From JAICYJ01 sp963766445 (GTDB taxonomy: Bacteria; Actinomycetota; Thermoleophilia; Gaiellales; JAICJC01), in contig CAVXZW010000024.1 of the NCBI GenBank assembly GCA_963766445.1, positions 1 through 64,000 on the forward strand: a stretch of 64,000 bases of DNA. Direction: 5' to 3'. This document shows, piece by piece, positions 1 to 11,454 of this stretch. The position numbers and the translations under genes were made by a program. A model generated the notes under the pieces. It was not told the DNA's origin, did no database searches, and worked only from the letters and a program-made list of their open reading frames with translations. Within the stretch, counting starts at the first letter, position 1. Each line of letters starts with the position of its first letter.

Positions 1-1187
1 AACGCCTGGGCTGAGTCTTGCGCGAGCCGGGCCAGGTAGGGCGTCAGATAGTGCGCCGCCAGCTTCCCGGGTGGCCACCACAGGCCTGTTCGGCCACGGA
101 CGATGTCTGGCCCGCGCCGCCCCCCAACTCGCTACGCATGTAGCGCTCTTCCTCGCCGGTCACGAGCAGCCCGCGCAGCACGGGTTCGAAGGGCTCGGGC
201 GTGACATCGGCGCCGGCGTCTGCCGCTATGGCCTGTGCCGCGGCGACCGCCTGCTGCGCGGCGATGCCGCCCTGCTTGATGGGAAATGCGGTCGCATCGC
301 CGGCCGCATAGACATCGATCAGGTTGTCCACCCGGCCGCTTCGATCGGTGCGGATGAAGCCTTCGGAGTCGACAGTGATGCCCATGATCTGCGTGCCTTC
401 CAGTCGTGGCATGGCAAGCACCCGATCGGCCGTCAGGCCGCCACCGGGCAGCGTCACGAGCCGGTCATCGTGGAAGCGCACAGGTGTCTGGCCCGGGTGG
501 AACATGACTCCCAGGTCGTCGAGCATCGCCGCCACGGCGGCGCTGGCCTCGCTTCCAAACGCTTCGAGCGGGGCCGCTTCCGGCGTGACCAGGCCGATCT
601 GGGGCGGGGTACGTCGCCGGTTGCCGTTGGCGTAGTAGTGGACGTAGTCGTGCTCGACCAGATAGCGGCATGTGAGCAGGCAGAGTTCGTACAGCGGCAG
701 TGTCCAGCCCAGGCTGGCCGGCATCGCGAACAGCAACCGGTCTGACGCTTCCGCCGGCAACCTCGCCCAGCAGGGCCCGGACCGAATCGACATCCGCCGG
801 CCCGCGAAATGTAACGGCGCCCGGTATCGCCTCGCGCGCGGCCCCGCCGCAGGCGATCAAGAGCGCGCGGTAGGCAAGCGGGCTGCCGTCCGCAAGGATC
901 ACGCGCTTGCGATCCGACTCCACAGCCGCCACCGCGCCGACCACCAACCGCGCACCCAGGTCGTTAGCGATGCGAAACAGATCGAACTGCCTGACCACCG
1001 ACTTCCCAAACGGCACACCGACCGAGGCCGGAGCGAAGGTGAACCGATCGGTGGGGGAAACCAGCGTTACCTCCACCAGGTCGCCCGCAAGATCGCGCAG
1101 CGCGAGCGTCGCCTCCAGCGCCGCGATACCGCCGCCGGCGATCACCACATGGAAGGCGTGGCGTGGCTGATCGGCGCTCATCGCCAT
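1..1187 (-). pseudogene. SQR/FCSD-like FAD/NAD(P) oxidoreductase, frameshifted and cut by window edge
   Basis: A pyridine nucleotide-disulphide oxidoreductase of the sulfide:quinone reductase/flavocytochrome c dehydrogenase type. The N-terminal frame (1187 down to about 755) has the FAD dinucleotide motif VVIAGGGIAALEA and the loop TFAPASVGVPFGKS. The reading then shifts at about 745-765 into a frame ending at 44, with the second FAD motif DVYAAGDATAFPIKQGG. A second shift near 90-100 restores the usual C-terminal segment (LWWPPGKLAAHYLTPYLA), which runs off position 1. The family moves electrons from a reduced substrate to quinone or another acceptor at the membrane. Start chosen at the ATG giving MAMSADQ; an ATG six bases further in is equally possible. 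The substrate cannot be told. The two single-base shifts may be sequence errors. Confidence 0.75.
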
Positions 1188-1541
1188 CGCCGCCTCCCCA
1201 CCGCTCCAGGCCGCCCAAGCATGCGTCCGGCGCACTCAGCACGGCCGCCGGGAGCACGGCGGCCAGTCTCGCCCCGAGCGATCTCGAGATCCACTGACCG
1301 AGAGCGCCAGGTACTCCAGCTTGCCGGTGCGATCACCTTGTCTCCGCCGACAGGCGGATCGGTGGTGCCATCGACGCTTGGCATGAGGACTTCGCGTTGC
1401 GTTTTGTGGGCCTAGCAGGGGTTGCTTCGGAAGGGTTGACGTCCGGTGTCTCCTCGTTTGTTTACCGTCTCAGCCTCGTAGACGGAACGCAGGTCGGCTA
1501 CCCGCGCCGACGGCGAACCAAAATGGCTGCTACCGATCCGA
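1188..1541. other. Intergenic stretch, no gene seen
   Basis: About 350 bases between the start of the leftward oxidoreductase and the corrected end of the leftward membrane protein. Open frames here have no recognisable domain and look like chance frames in GC-rich DNA. It presumably holds the oxidoreductase promoter, but no clear promoter or hairpin was identified. Confidence 0.4.
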
Positions 1542-2298
1542 TCACCGCGGTAGAGGATGAATATGCCAGATGCCGCTCATGTCTTGGTCTTCGGGCGGTA
1601 GGAAGACGTGGGTCTCATAGCTGTGGGTGACGGCCGCGACGTGCATCGACGTGGGCGACCACTGACCCGGCGGGATTTAGCGTGGCGAGCGTTGGCACCG
1701 AGATGAGCACGTTACCGGTTTCTGGCTTGGAGATGCCGTCCTGCCGGAACTGCGGATAGCCCAGGTGATAGACGCCGGTTATGAGCAGGATCAACGGCAG
1801 TGAAACTGCCACGTATCGGGCACGACCGGCGACACCGTGAACCCGTCCATCGAGCAGTTTGTAGGCGATCAGGCAGGGGAAGGCTGTGAGTAGCAGCGCG
1901 TCGATGACGCCGTACCCGAGACCTCGCCAGGCTACCTCGAAGAGGAAGTAAGCGCCGCTGGGCCGGGCGGTGCCGTCTTGTGAGAGGACGTTGGCGACCA
2001 GGGCGACCGACACAACGATGCCCAGGCTGACGCTCCACGCCAACCTGCGGCCAAACAGCTTTGCCACATTGACCTGCTCGGATCGCACATATGCCGCCAG
2101 GAAAGTCGCCGTGATGGCGAAGTACCCGAGGTAGTAAGCGTCATGCTGAAGGCCGAGCACGGAAACCCCGACGTAGGGCACACCGAAGCCGACCAGCAGA
2201 CCAAGTCCCATCCACCTTGCTTGGCGGACGGTGTCGGAAACGCCGTGGAGTTGTCTGTGCGCTTGGATGGTCATCAGGTGGCTCTCAGTCTCCGGCAT
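1542..2298 (-). CDS. Conserved five-helix membrane protein, tail frameshifted
   Basis: An integral membrane protein of unknown function with about five hydrophobic helices (near residues 29-50, 55-75, 85-105, 130-150 and 165-185). As read it stops at 1615 after a nonsense tail. Shifting frame near 1650 gives a protein-like ending (MHVAAVTHSYETHVFLPPED) with a stop at 1542, so the true product is probably about 250 residues. Start ATG at 2298 has GGAG just upstream. The segment ITGVYHLGYPQFRQDG recurs in a degenerate copy at 14385-14545, so the family was present at least twice here. No enzyme motif is visible. Confidence 0.6.
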
Positions 2299-2861
2299 GG
2301 CTCCAGCCTGTCACTGCTTCCATCTGACCACATCGGGGCCGGCCCGCATCGTGAGTGCGGGTCTGCCGCACGGTGCGCCGACGATCCGTGTGACCTACGA
2401 CGCGACTGGTCGAGGTCGCCTCGGTATTCTCGGCTGAAACCTTCCGGTCGCCCGTGATGAAATCGTTTCGTGGATGAGGACGCACGGAGCCTGGAAGCAG
2501 CCCGTTTGCCGACGCGATCTGTGAGGCTGGCGGCTATCGTCATCAACCAGCTCGACGGCTGGACCTTCTGCGTGAATATGCCGCGGCCACGAAAATCCAA
2601 CCTCGACGCCCTCGTGCGACTTGGCGTCCCGGTCACGCCAGCCCGTCCTCGCATCCTCAAGTGGGCGCCGTTGGCTCATCGCCGGGTGCTTCGCCTGGGT
2701 CTTCGCATGTCAGCCTTGGAGACACTCGCCTTTCTGCACGCAAAGGCGGCAAAGGACCTAATGGACGCGATCGCCACGGACGTCGAGGCGCCCCGGCGCG
2801 AGGCGCATCTGCCATCGCGGGCGGCTAAGCGACCGCGACGGGCGCGCACGTCGTGGGCCGC
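2299..2861. other. Intergenic stretch, no convincing gene
   Basis: About 560 bases between divergently oriented genes. A plus-strand open frame at 2470-2865 (131 residues, rich in Arg and Ala) has no hydrophobic pattern or motif I recognise and was not called. The stretch probably contains the promoters of the flanking genes. Confidence 0.35.
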
Positions 2862-3473
2862 ATGACGGTCCCGCCCGGACACGAATCATTCAGTCAGACG
2901 CTCGAGCGGTGGCTCCGAGCTGACGGGCCGAAAACGTTGGGAGACCTCAACCAGACGTTCGCCGAGAACGGCTTCGCCGTCAGCATCATGCTCTTGATGC
3001 TGCTACCCGCCCTGCCGCTTCCAACCGGCGGTGTGAGCCACTTGTTCGAGGCGATCGCCGTCGTGCTTGCCGCGGAGATGGTGCTTGGGCGAACCACCGT
3101 CTGGCTGCCCGCACGCTGGCAGAACCGTCAGCTCGGATCGCTGACAACGGCCTCGGCAATCCCGCTGGTTGCGCGTTGGCTTGGCCACATCGAGCGGCTC
3201 TCGAAGCCACGAGGCGCGCCACTATTCAGGCACGGGGCGGTGATCAGGCTGCTCGGCGTGGTGCTGATCGTGTTCTGCACGGCGGCGGCAGCGGCGCCGC
3301 CATTCTCGGGCTTGGACACATTCCCTGCCATGGGCGCCGTCGGCGTCAGTCTCTCCATCGTGCTTCGCGACATCTTGGTGCTCGCCATCGCGATCGTACT
3401 CGGAGTGGCCGGCATTCTGCTCATCATCACTCTCGGCGCGACGCTGCTTCACCTGCTGCGCCACGCGGTTTGA
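2862..3473 (+). CDS. ExoD family membrane protein (copy 1)
   Basis: ExoD (exopolysaccharide synthesis) family, about 203 residues, the usual length. The family is named after a rhizobial protein linked to exopolysaccharide and alkaline tolerance; its molecular role is unclear. The conserved core LPALPLPTGGVSHLFE lies in the N-terminal third, and APPFSGLDTFPAMGAV precedes the last helices; there are about four membrane segments. A close relative is at 28004-28618. Start chosen at ATG 2862 because it lines up with the paralogue start; an in-frame GTG at 2853 is possible. It appears to be a single-gene unit, convergent with the next gene. Confidence 0.85.
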   Translation: MTVPPGHESFSQTLERWLRADGPKTLGDLNQTFAENGFAVSIMLLMLLPALPLPTGGVSHLFEAIAVVLAAEMVLGRTTVWLPARWQNRQLGSLTTASAIPLVARWLGHIERLSKPRGAPLFRHGAVIRLLGVVLIVFCTAAAAAPPFSGLDTFPAMGAVGVSLSIVLRDILVLAIAIVLGVAGILLIITLGATLLHLLRHAV

Positions 3474-3603
3474 GAACAGCCCGGTAGAACTCCGCAACCA
3501 ACCTGTGGCCAGCCCCCCGCTCTTGTTTCGTGTGTGTCGATGCCACACGCCACCGTGCAGGTGCCGGCGGTTGGGCGAGTTCGCGTGGCTTCGGGTGCCG
3601 CCT

Positions 3604-4071
3604 TCAGTGCGAGGCCGACGTGCGGTGTCGGCGGTGTAAACGAGGCCACGTATCGCCCGATCCCGCCACGACCAATGCAAGCATTCCGATCACGAGCGAG
3701 ACCGGCCCGTACATCCACCACTCGTGCTCCCTACTCCAGGTGAAAGACGCGACCGTTTCCAACAGGAAGATCGCCGCAAGCGCCGAGGCGAACAACCGGA
3801 TCATCCGATCGGACACAAGTGCCTGCCGCCACAAACCGACCCGCGCTAGAACGACAAACACCGCGGCAACGAGCAGCACGACCACCACTGCTGCGACGAC
3901 GCGTGTGCCCGTCGTCGCCACTTCGTCGCTGGAACCGCGGGTATAGAGCCCCCACGTGCCGCCCAGCATCCAGTAGACGTGCGTGGCGCCTGGGCCAGCC
4001 ACCAGACCGGCTATCAAGAGAAGCGCCGCGACGCGCACGCGACGCGACGCGCCTTCCGCTTTTGCTCTCAT
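3604..4071 (-). CDS. DUF3995 family membrane protein
   Basis: A protein of about 155 residues with four predicted membrane helices. The motif HVYWMLGGTWGL after the first helix is typical of DUF3995; function unknown. The ATG at 4071 is preferred to upstream ATGs because a strong Shine-Dalgarno (AGGGAGGT) lies six bases before it, and the upstream extension is Arg/Pro-rich and unlike protein. Divergent from the SRPBCC gene across about 270 bases that must hold both promoters. Confidence 0.7.
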   Translation of the reverse strand: MRAKAEGASRRVRVAALLLIAGLVAGPGATHVYWMLGGTWGLYTRGSSDEVATTGTRVVAAVVVVLLVAAVFVVLARVGLWRQALVSDRMIRLFASALAAIFLLETVASFTWSREHEWWMYGPVSLVIGMLALVVAGSGDTWPRLHRRHRTSASH

Positions 4072-4339
4072 CAGATACCTCCCTTTTCGCCGCACGACCG
4101 GAAGACCGAGCACCAAACGCGGCCCGACGCGGCCGGACATCACAAGGATCATCCGTCCACCAGTCGGGGGCATCAGGGAAAGCCGCGGACCGCGCTGCGG
4201 CCAACTACGTGAAGGGACTGCTCGCGCGTCTCGGAGGTTGTGCTTCCGTGGTCGGTCCCGGCGCTGAAGCGGACTGTCCATATCCGGCACCGCGGGTTGT
4301 ACGGATGGCGCTGCGTTGCCCGTGTGCGACGCTAGGACC

Positions 4340-4987
4340 ATGAATGCGCGACTGCGGTTGCTGGATCGGCGGTCGCCGCCCTGCTGGCCTATCGGTTACT
4401 GCTGCGACCACCGTTGCTCGGATGGGGCGCGACCACCGAGGAGCTGGGCACGACGTATCCCGGGGATGAGATCGTCAACGAGCCAGGGTCAGCATCGACG
4501 AGGGCGGTCACGATTGACGCCCCGCCCTCGGACGTCTGGCCGTGGCTGGCCCAGATCGGATACCAGCGCGGGCGGCCTCTACAGCTATGACCGGCTCGAC
4601 CGGCTGTTCGGGTACCTCGATGCACCCAGCGCTGACACGATCCTGCCCCAGTTCCAGGGACTCTCCACCGGTGACGTTATCCCACTTGGCCGCGCCCCCA
4701 GCTGGCCGGTGGCACTGGCAGAGCCCGGCCGCTCACTGGTGCTGGAGCCCGTGCCCGGCGGCGTCAGCTGGGCGTTCATCCTGCGCCGCGATGACTCGGC
4801 GACGCGACTGATCAGCCGCGTGCGGATCGGCCTCGGATCGAAGGTGGTGCTATCGATGGCGGCACCGCTGGTGGAGCTGCCCTGGTTCCTGATGGAGCGG
4901 CGGATGCTGCTCGGCATCAAGCAACGCGCGGAGCGCTGCGTTGGTCGCGTCGGACACGACGTGAGAAACGATGTGGTTACGGATTGA
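4340..4987 (+). pseudogene. SRPBCC (START-like) domain protein, frameshifted
   Basis: The C-terminal frame (about 4570-4987) reads YSYDRLDRLFGYLDAPSAD onwards, typical of SRPBCC ligand-binding fold proteins. The N-terminal half lies in another frame (about 4370-4565), including GWGATTEELGTTYPGDE and the usual TIDAPPSDVWPWLAQIG. The second junction is an extra G in the run at about 4569-4571 (CGCGGGCGGC where CGCGGCGGC would keep frame). Another shift near 4365-4370 links the short N-terminus starting at ATG 4340. Corrected, this would be a protein of about 215 residues. The ligand is unknown. Confidence 0.65.
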
Positions 4988-5275
4988 CATCGGCGAAGCG
5001 CCTCGTGCGGGCACAGGCGCCCACTGACGCGCGCGGTATGCCGGATATCGCCCCCCGATGTCCGGCCATGCCCAGAGCGGCGCGCATTAGCTGCGCGCCC
5101 ACGTCCAGGGGCCTCTGCGGATCGCGGTGCGCGTTCTACATACTTGTCGACGCGTCCGGAACGGCCTCGTAGTTCTCCGAAGAGCGGACTCGCGGTTGCC
5201 CTGACGCGGAGAGCGCTCCGTTGTGCAACCGTAGAGACTTGGCAATCGGAACCCGTCCTTAGTGAGGTGAGGGGT

Positions 5276-6202
5276 GTGGCTGAAGTGATTTCGGCATCGG
5301 GCCTGGTGAAGGATTTCGGTTCGACGCGGGCGCTAGACCACCTTGACCTCACAGTTGCGGCCGGCGAGGTGCACGGGTTTTTGGGCCCGAACGGCGCCGG
5401 CAAGACGACCACGATTCGTGTTCTGCTGGGCCTACTTCGCCGGGATGGCGGCGAGGTCAGCGTGCTGGGCGGCGACCCGTGGCGGGATGCGGTGAAGTTG
5501 CACCGGCGGCTGGCGTACGTGCCGGGCGAAGTGAATCTTTGGCCGAACTTGTCCGGTGGTGAGGTGATCGATCTGCTGGGCCGGTTGCGGGGCGGGCTGG
5601 ATCCGAAGCGTCGGGCGGCCCTGTTGGAGCGGTTCCAGCTGGATCCGGCCAAGAAGGTACGCGCGTACTCGAAGGGCAATCGGCAGAAGGTGGCGTTGGT
5701 GGCCGCGTTTGCGTCGGACGTCGAGGTGTACCTGTTGGACGAGCCGACCTCGGGCCTGGATCCGTTGATGGAGCTGGTGTTCCAAGAGGTCGTCCGCGAG
5801 CTGCGAGATGAGGGTCACGCGGTACTGCTTTCGAGCCACATCCTGGCCGAGGTGGAGGCGTTGTGCGATCGGGTGACGATCATCCGCGCCGGTCATGCAG
5901 CGGAGACCGGAACGTTCAGCGGGCTGCGTCATCTGCGTCGAACGACGGTCGTCGTGGACACCGCGAAGGCGCCAGACGGGATCGTCCAGCTGCATGGCGT
6001 CCACGACGCGCGGATCGATGCCGACCACGCCCAGTTCAGCGCGGATACGGAGCAGCTGAACAGCGTGCTCGAGCGGCTTACCGAGTTCGACGTTCGCTCG
6101 CTCACCTGCTCTCCCCCAACGCTCGAGGAGCTGTTCATGCGCCACTACGGCGACGAGGTTGCCGCCGCCAACAAGGATCAGGAACTGGTGGCGTCGCGAT
6201 GA
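5276..6202 (+). CDS. ABC exporter ATP-binding protein (polyketide-exporter type)
   Basis: ABC ATPase of about 308 residues that powers the permease beginning four bases before its stop (ATGA overlap). Walker A GPNGAGKTT is at residues 37-45, the signature YSKGNRQK at 131-138 (a variant of LSGGQ), Walker B VYLLDE at 151-156 and the switch His at 188. The Q-loop position reads YVPGE, as in relatives with YVAGE. The GTG start at 5276 follows AGTGAGGTGAGG; the longer upstream frame is not protein-like. The permease type suggests export of a hydrophobic compound or antibiotic; the substrate is unknown. A paralogous pair lies at 42041-44558. Confidence 0.88.
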   Translation: MAEVISASGLVKDFGSTRALDHLDLTVAAGEVHGFLGPNGAGKTTTIRVLLGLLRRDGGEVSVLGGDPWRDAVKLHRRLAYVPGEVNLWPNLSGGEVIDLLGRLRGGLDPKRRAALLERFQLDPAKKVRAYSKGNRQKVALVAAFASDVEVYLLDEPTSGLDPLMELVFQEVVRELRDEGHAVLLSSHILAEVEALCDRVTIIRAGHAAETGTFSGLRHLRRTTVVVDTAKAPDGIVQLHGVHDARIDADHAQFSADTEQLNSVLERLTEFDVRSLTCSPPTLEELFMRHYGDEVAAANKDQELVASR

Positions 6203-7817
6203 ACGAGCTTGCCGGCACACGCGCGCTGACCGGGCTGGCGTTTCGCCGCGACCGCGTGTGGCTGGTCGCCTACTTGGTTGGACTGCCGGGATTCCTCGCG
6301 GCGACCGCCGCCATGTTCATTGCAGGGCCGCAGTCGACCGCGACGGACGGGGTGAGAATGTTCGCCACGAACGCGGCGCTGCGTATGATGGGCCTCGCCT
6401 CCGGGGACAGTGCCGGCGCGTATGTGCTGCTTCGCGACTACCTGCTGCTGGCCGTCCTGGCCGGGCTGATTAGTGCGCTGACCGTGGTGCGGCACACGCG
6501 CCAGGACGAGGAAACCGGCCGTGCCGAACTTGTCGGCGCAGGCGCGTTGGGACGCTACGCCAGCCTCGCCTCCGCGCTGATCGTCACCGTCGCTGCCAAC
6601 ATCGCGCTGGCACTCATGCTGGCGGCTGCTCTCATCATCAACGGCCTGTCGGCGGCCGGCTCGCTGGTCGCCGGCACGTCGATCGGCCTGGTCGGTCTTG
6701 TCTTCGCCGGCGTCGCCGCAGTCACAGCACAACTCTCGTCGACCAGCCGAGGGGCGAGTGGATTCGCAGCAGCCGTGCTCGGCATCGCCTTCCTTGTCGG
6801 CGGCGTCGGCAACATGCTCGGCAGCCCGGACGCCAGCGGATTGCGCGCCTCGCCCAGCTGGCCAACGTGGCTCTCACCGCTCGGCTGGGGCAGCTGATGC
6901 GGCCCTTCGCCGGCGACCACCTACTGCCGCTGGTCGTCGCCGCGCTCGTGTTCGCCTCCCTCGTCATAACCGCGGTAGCGCTCGTGAACCGTCGCGACGT
7001 CGGCGCCGGAATCCTGGCAGAGCGGCACGGCAATGCGCAGGCCCCAGACAGCCTGCTCAGTCCGTTCGGCCTGGTCTGGCGGCTGCAGCGTGGCGCGCTG
7101 CTTGGCTGGGCGATCGGCATGGTTGGGTTCGGCATCGTGTTTGGGGCCATGGCCAAGAACGTGGAGACATCAGGGGGCGCGAGCGCCCGCTGGTATATGC
7201 GCGTCGGCGGCTCCCACCAGATCCTTGATGCCTACCGCACCTCGATCATCGAGATGGTCGGCGCGGCCGTCGCCGTCTACGTCGTGCAGATGCTGCTGCG
7301 CATGCACAGCGACGAAACCGACGGCCAGCTCGAACCGATCCTCAGCACCGCCGTCAGCCGCCCCCGCTGGATGGCAAGCCACCTCATCAACGCCGCAGTA
7401 GGCGCGCTTACGCTGCTTCTGCTGTTCGCCGTCAGCATGGCGCTCACGATCGGCGCCCAACTCGGCGACACCGGCCGACAGCTGACCGCGATCCTCGAAG
7501 CTGCAGGCGTTCAGCTGCCGGCGACGATGGTCGTCGCCGGAGTCGTGGTCGCCGTCACCGCGCTGGTGCCCCGGTGGACGAGCGCACTCTCGTGGACGTA
7601 TGTCGGCATATCCATCATCGCCGGCCCGATCTTCGGCGCAGCCACCCTGCAGCTGCCCCACTGGCTGCAAGACATTTCACCGTTCACCCTCGTCCCGAAA
7701 CTCCCGGGCGCACCGTTCAGCGCCCCTGCAGTCATCGGCCTAACCGCAGTCGCCACGGCGTTCCTCGCCGCGGGACTTATCGCGTTCCGCCGACGCAACC
7801 TCGCGCTGCCGGTCTGA
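6199..7817 (+). pseudogene. ABC exporter permease (COG3559 type), one frameshift
   Basis: Large integral membrane permease of about 538 residues, resembling 'exporters of polyketide antibiotics', with about twelve helices in two halves. The first half runs from ATG 6199 to a stop at 6897. The second half is open in another frame from about 6890 to 7817. The junction follows WLSPLGWG, where a G run (TGGGGCAGC) one base longer would keep frame; the intact paralogue at 42954 continues smoothly through this point (WLTPFGWAEQL). The gene is therefore probably functional in the cell and broken by one missing G. It overlaps its ATPase by four bases and forms a two-gene operon. Confidence 0.8.
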
Positions 7818-8090
7818 CGAGATCCGGTCACGAGATTGCGTCATTCCGTGATCGCATTCTGGCCGGGTCGGGGAGTCGAGCACGAACGTGATCATTCGTT
7901 GAGTCCTGACCCTCTGGTTCGTGGCCGCTCGTTGTTGCCCTTTGGGCGACCGGACTCAACGTCGTGGGGCTGTCGGGGGCTGTCGGGTTCGTGGTTCCGA
8001 CGGGGCACGGTTCGTGGTATTCCCTGATGCGACGTGGTTGGTCATTGAGCAAGGATCGGGACGTTCCGACTGTGAATGGAGGCTGGTCCT

Positions 8091-9456
8091 GTGGTAGCCG
8101 AGGTGTCGTATCCGCTCGAGGTTGAGGGTCGCCTCGATCCGCAGCTGAGCCGTTGGCTGTGGCTGGTCAAGTGGCTACTGGCGATCCCGCATTTCGTCGT
8201 GTTGGCGTTTCTGTGGATCGCGTTCTTCGTGCTCACCTTCGTTGCGTTGGTGGCGATCGTCTTTACCGGGCGCTATCCCCGCTCGTTGTTTGAGTTCAAT
8301 GTCGGCGTGCTTCGCTGGACGTGGCGGGTTGGGTTCTACACGTACGCGGCGCTGGGCACCGACCGGTATCCCCCGTTTACGCTCGGCCCGGCTCCTGGCT
8401 ACCCGGCCAGGCTGGACGTCGCGTATCCAGAGCGGCTCTCCCGGGGACTGGCGCTGGTGAAGTGGTGGCTCTTGGCGATACCGCAGTATGTGATCGTCGC
8501 CTTCTTCCTGGGATCGGGGGCGGGAGCGCGGTTCAGCTGGGCCGCTTCGGGTGTCGGGTTGATCGACATGCTGGTCCTGTTCGCGGGTGTTGCGTTGCTC
8601 TTCACCGGCCGCTATCCCCGGGGCATATTCGACATGGCGGTTGGGCTCGATCGCTGGGCGTTGCGCGTCGCTGCGTACGCCGGGCTGATGACCGACCGCT
8701 ACCCGCCGTTCCGTCTCGATATGGGAGGCGCCGAACCAGCGGCCCGCCCGCCTATAGCGGAGGCCGCGCCGGGGCAGGCCGCCGTCGTCGGCGCCCAGCG
8801 CTGGACCAGTGGCAGGGTGGTGCTGATTGTGCTGGGCAGCCTGGCGGCGTTGCTGGCGTTCGGCCTTGCCGCCGGCGGCGGCACCGTGGTCGTGCTCGAC
8901 CAGACCCAGCGCGATGGCGACGGCTACCTGATGAGTCCGAGCCGGCATCTCTCGACCGACACGTACGCGCTGGTGACCAAGTCCGTCGAGTTGGGCGGCG
9001 ATGGAGCCGGGCGTGACTTCCTCGGCACCGTCCGTATCCGTACCGAGAGCGACCGGCCGGTGTTCGTCGGAGTCGCCCGGTCCTCGGCTGTGACTACTTG
9101 GGCGGCGTGCGCCGTGCGGAGGTTCGCGAGGTGGGGGCCTGGCACGTGGGCTACGACGTGCTTGCGGGTGGCCGGCCACCCGCACCCCCGGGCTCGCAGA
9201 GCTTCTGGGCCGCCTCCATCTCGGGATCAGGTGAGCAGGTATTGGACTGGAAGCCCTCCGCTGGCACCTGGAGAATGGTGGTCATGAACGCCGGCGGCTC
9301 TCCACGGGTGACGGTCGATGCGAGCGTCGGCGCCAAGCTCGCTAACCTGATCTGGGTCGCGCCGGACTGCTCGTCGCCGGGATCGTGTTCGCATTTGTGG
9401 CCGCCGGATTGATCCAGCTCGGAGTCAGACGCAGCAAGGCGCCAGCCCAGCCGTGA
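8091..9456 (+). pseudogene. Tandem DUF4389 membrane protein, two frameshifts
   Basis: The N-terminal 210 residues hold two DUF4389-like units, each with a WLLAIPHF/Y-type helix, a TGRYPR motif and a TDRYPPF motif. A further helix near residues 240-265 and an extracytoplasmic C-terminal domain follow. The frame is lost near 9090, continues in a second frame (YLGGVRRAEVREVGAWHVGY), and is lost again near 9360, where a third frame supplies a final helix (GLLVAGIVFAFVAAGLIQLG) and stop at 9456. Each break is a one-base indel. GTG 8091 has GGAGG eight bases upstream; ATG 8076 is the alternative. DUF4389 function is unknown. A shorter relative is at 40945. Confidence 0.7.
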
Positions 9457-9730
9457 GGTTCGAGTCAGCGGCTTTTCGCTGATAACCCAGGTCTCGCAGC
9501 TCTCAGCGAGTGCGCCCCCCAGTCACTGCCGTGTTCCAGCTCGGCCTCACGAAGGGGCACTTGGGTACCTGACACCCCCAGAAGTGCTCGGGCCTGCGGC
9601 CATGGTGAACCCAAGCTGGTGCAGCTCCTTGGCGATCGACGCGCTTGCCGAGCGAGCGCTGACGACATCCCGGCACGTTCGCGCTCCGCGCGTCGGGGAG
9701 TGACAGACTCGCGGCCTATACCATCGACGC

Positions 9731-11453
9731 GTGACGGCGTGGCTTTCCGGGAGTGGGGGTGCTCCGCAGCTACCAGCAGGGGGGTCGCTCAGCGGGGGGT
9801 GTCGATTCTCGCGGGTTTCGTGCTCGCGGCACTGTTGCTGCCGCAAGGGATGGCATACGCGCAGCTGGCGGGGATGCCGCCGGTGACCGGCATCTACGCG
9901 ACGATGGTGCCTATGGTCGTCTATGCGCTTGGTCGGACCGTCGCGGATTTGGTTGTCGGGCCAGACAGCGCAGTGGGTCCTTTGGTCGCCGCGGCGCTCC
10001 TGTCGATGGCATCCGATCCCGCACAATCTGTCGAGCTGGGCAGCCTACTTGCGCTCTTGGTCGGCGGTGTCTGCATTGTCGGCGGGTTGGCGCGAGCGGG
10101 GTTTCTGACCGAGCTGCTCTCGAAACCGGTGCGCGTCGGCTACATGAACGGCCTTGCGCTGATCATCCTCACGAGCCAGATCCCGAAGCTGCTCGGCTTT
10201 TCCACCGATGAGCACACGCTGCGCGGCGAGCTGCGAGCCACGATCGATGGCATCGACCAGACGAACCTGACCAGCCTGGCCATCGGCCTGGCAGCCCTCA
10301 CGGTCATGCTCGCCATCCGTCACGTCAGACCGAAGCTTCCGGGAATCTTGGCGGCGGTCGTGCTCTCGACATTGGCCGTGTCGCTGCTCGATCTCTCGGT
10401 ACCGGTGGTTGGTCAGCTTCCAGCGGTCTGCCGACGCCTTCGGTGCCGGGATCAGGCGGCGCCGACCTCACCGACCTGCTGGCGGCGGCCATCGGCATCG
10501 CGTTTGTCGCGTTTGCCGACACGGGGTCGCTCTCACGCAGCTATGCCGCACGCATCCACCAGGACGTCGATCAGAATCAGGAGTTGATCGCACTGGGGGT
10601 GGTGAACGCCAGCGCCGGGCTGTTTCAGGGCCTTCCGATCAGCACGAGCGCGTCGCGCACCGCGGTTGCAGAGACGGCTGGCTCACGCACCCAAGCAGCG
10701 GGTCTCGTGGCTGCGGCCCTGATGGGCGTGGTCCTTGTCGAGGCGAGCGGAATCGCCCGAAACATGCCCGACTCGGGATTGGCCGCGGTCGTCATCGCCG
10801 CCGCGCTCTCGCTGTTCGACCTCGGCGGCGTCGCGCAGCTGGCTCGCATCCGGCGAACGGAGTTCGCGCTGTGCCTGGCCTGCTTCGCAGGTGTCGCCCT
10901 GTTCGGCGTGCTCACAGGAATCTTCGTTGCCGTCGCGCTCTCGTTGCTCGACTTCGTGCGACGTGCCTGGCGCCCCCACGACGCCGTGCTCGGACGGGTC
11001 GCGGGCACCAAGGGGTATCACGACACGACCCGGCATCCGGAGGCACGCCAGATACCAGGGCTAGTCATCTACCGGTTCGACTCGCCGCTGTTCTTCGCCA
11101 ACGCCGACCATTTCCGCGACCACATCCGCAACCTTGTCGCATACGCCAACCCGCCGGCTCGTTGGGTGGTGGTCGCCGCCGAGCCAGTCACGGACATCGA
11201 CACGACTGCCGCTGAGATGCTGGTCACCCTCGACGAGGAGTTGAGCGCGGCCGACGTGCGGTTGGCCTTCGCGGAGCTGAAGGGCCACGTCCGAGATCGA
11301 CTGCGCGCCTACGGCGTGGCCGACCGATTCACCGACGATCGCTTCTTCCCCACCCTCGGCACCGCCGTCCGCGCGTACGTCACCGCCACCGGCGTCCAGT
11401 GGAGCGACTGGGAGAACGAGGCGCCACCGCGAAGCGCCCGAGAGGAGACCTGA
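9731..11453 (+). pseudogene. SulP family anion transporter with STAS domain, copy A, degenerate
   Basis: Near-identical to the intact SulP at 39074-40774 but broken. The N-terminus passes through three frames between 9731 and about 9800. Two compensating indels near 9928-9950 garble VVYALVGPSRILVVGP, and one lost base near 10422 splits the gene into frames 9619-10587 and 10443-11453. The C-terminal STAS domain (IYRFDSPLFFANADHFRDH) is open. SulP proteins carry sulfate, bicarbonate or other anions, often with Na+ or H+. The last residues (SAREET) are not those of copy B but match the end of the DUF1918 protein at 38112, the sign of a deletion. Probably non-functional. Confidence 0.85.
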
Positions 11454-11454
11454 C

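Noticed and set aside
71..745. Plus-strand frame of 224 residues opposite the SQR-like gene
   Set aside because: Opposite-strand shadow of a clearly recognisable flavoprotein; composition dominated by Arg, Ala and Gly.
2470..2865. 131-residue plus-strand frame
   Set aside because: No hydrophobic pattern, domain or ribosome site; likely chance in GC-rich DNA.
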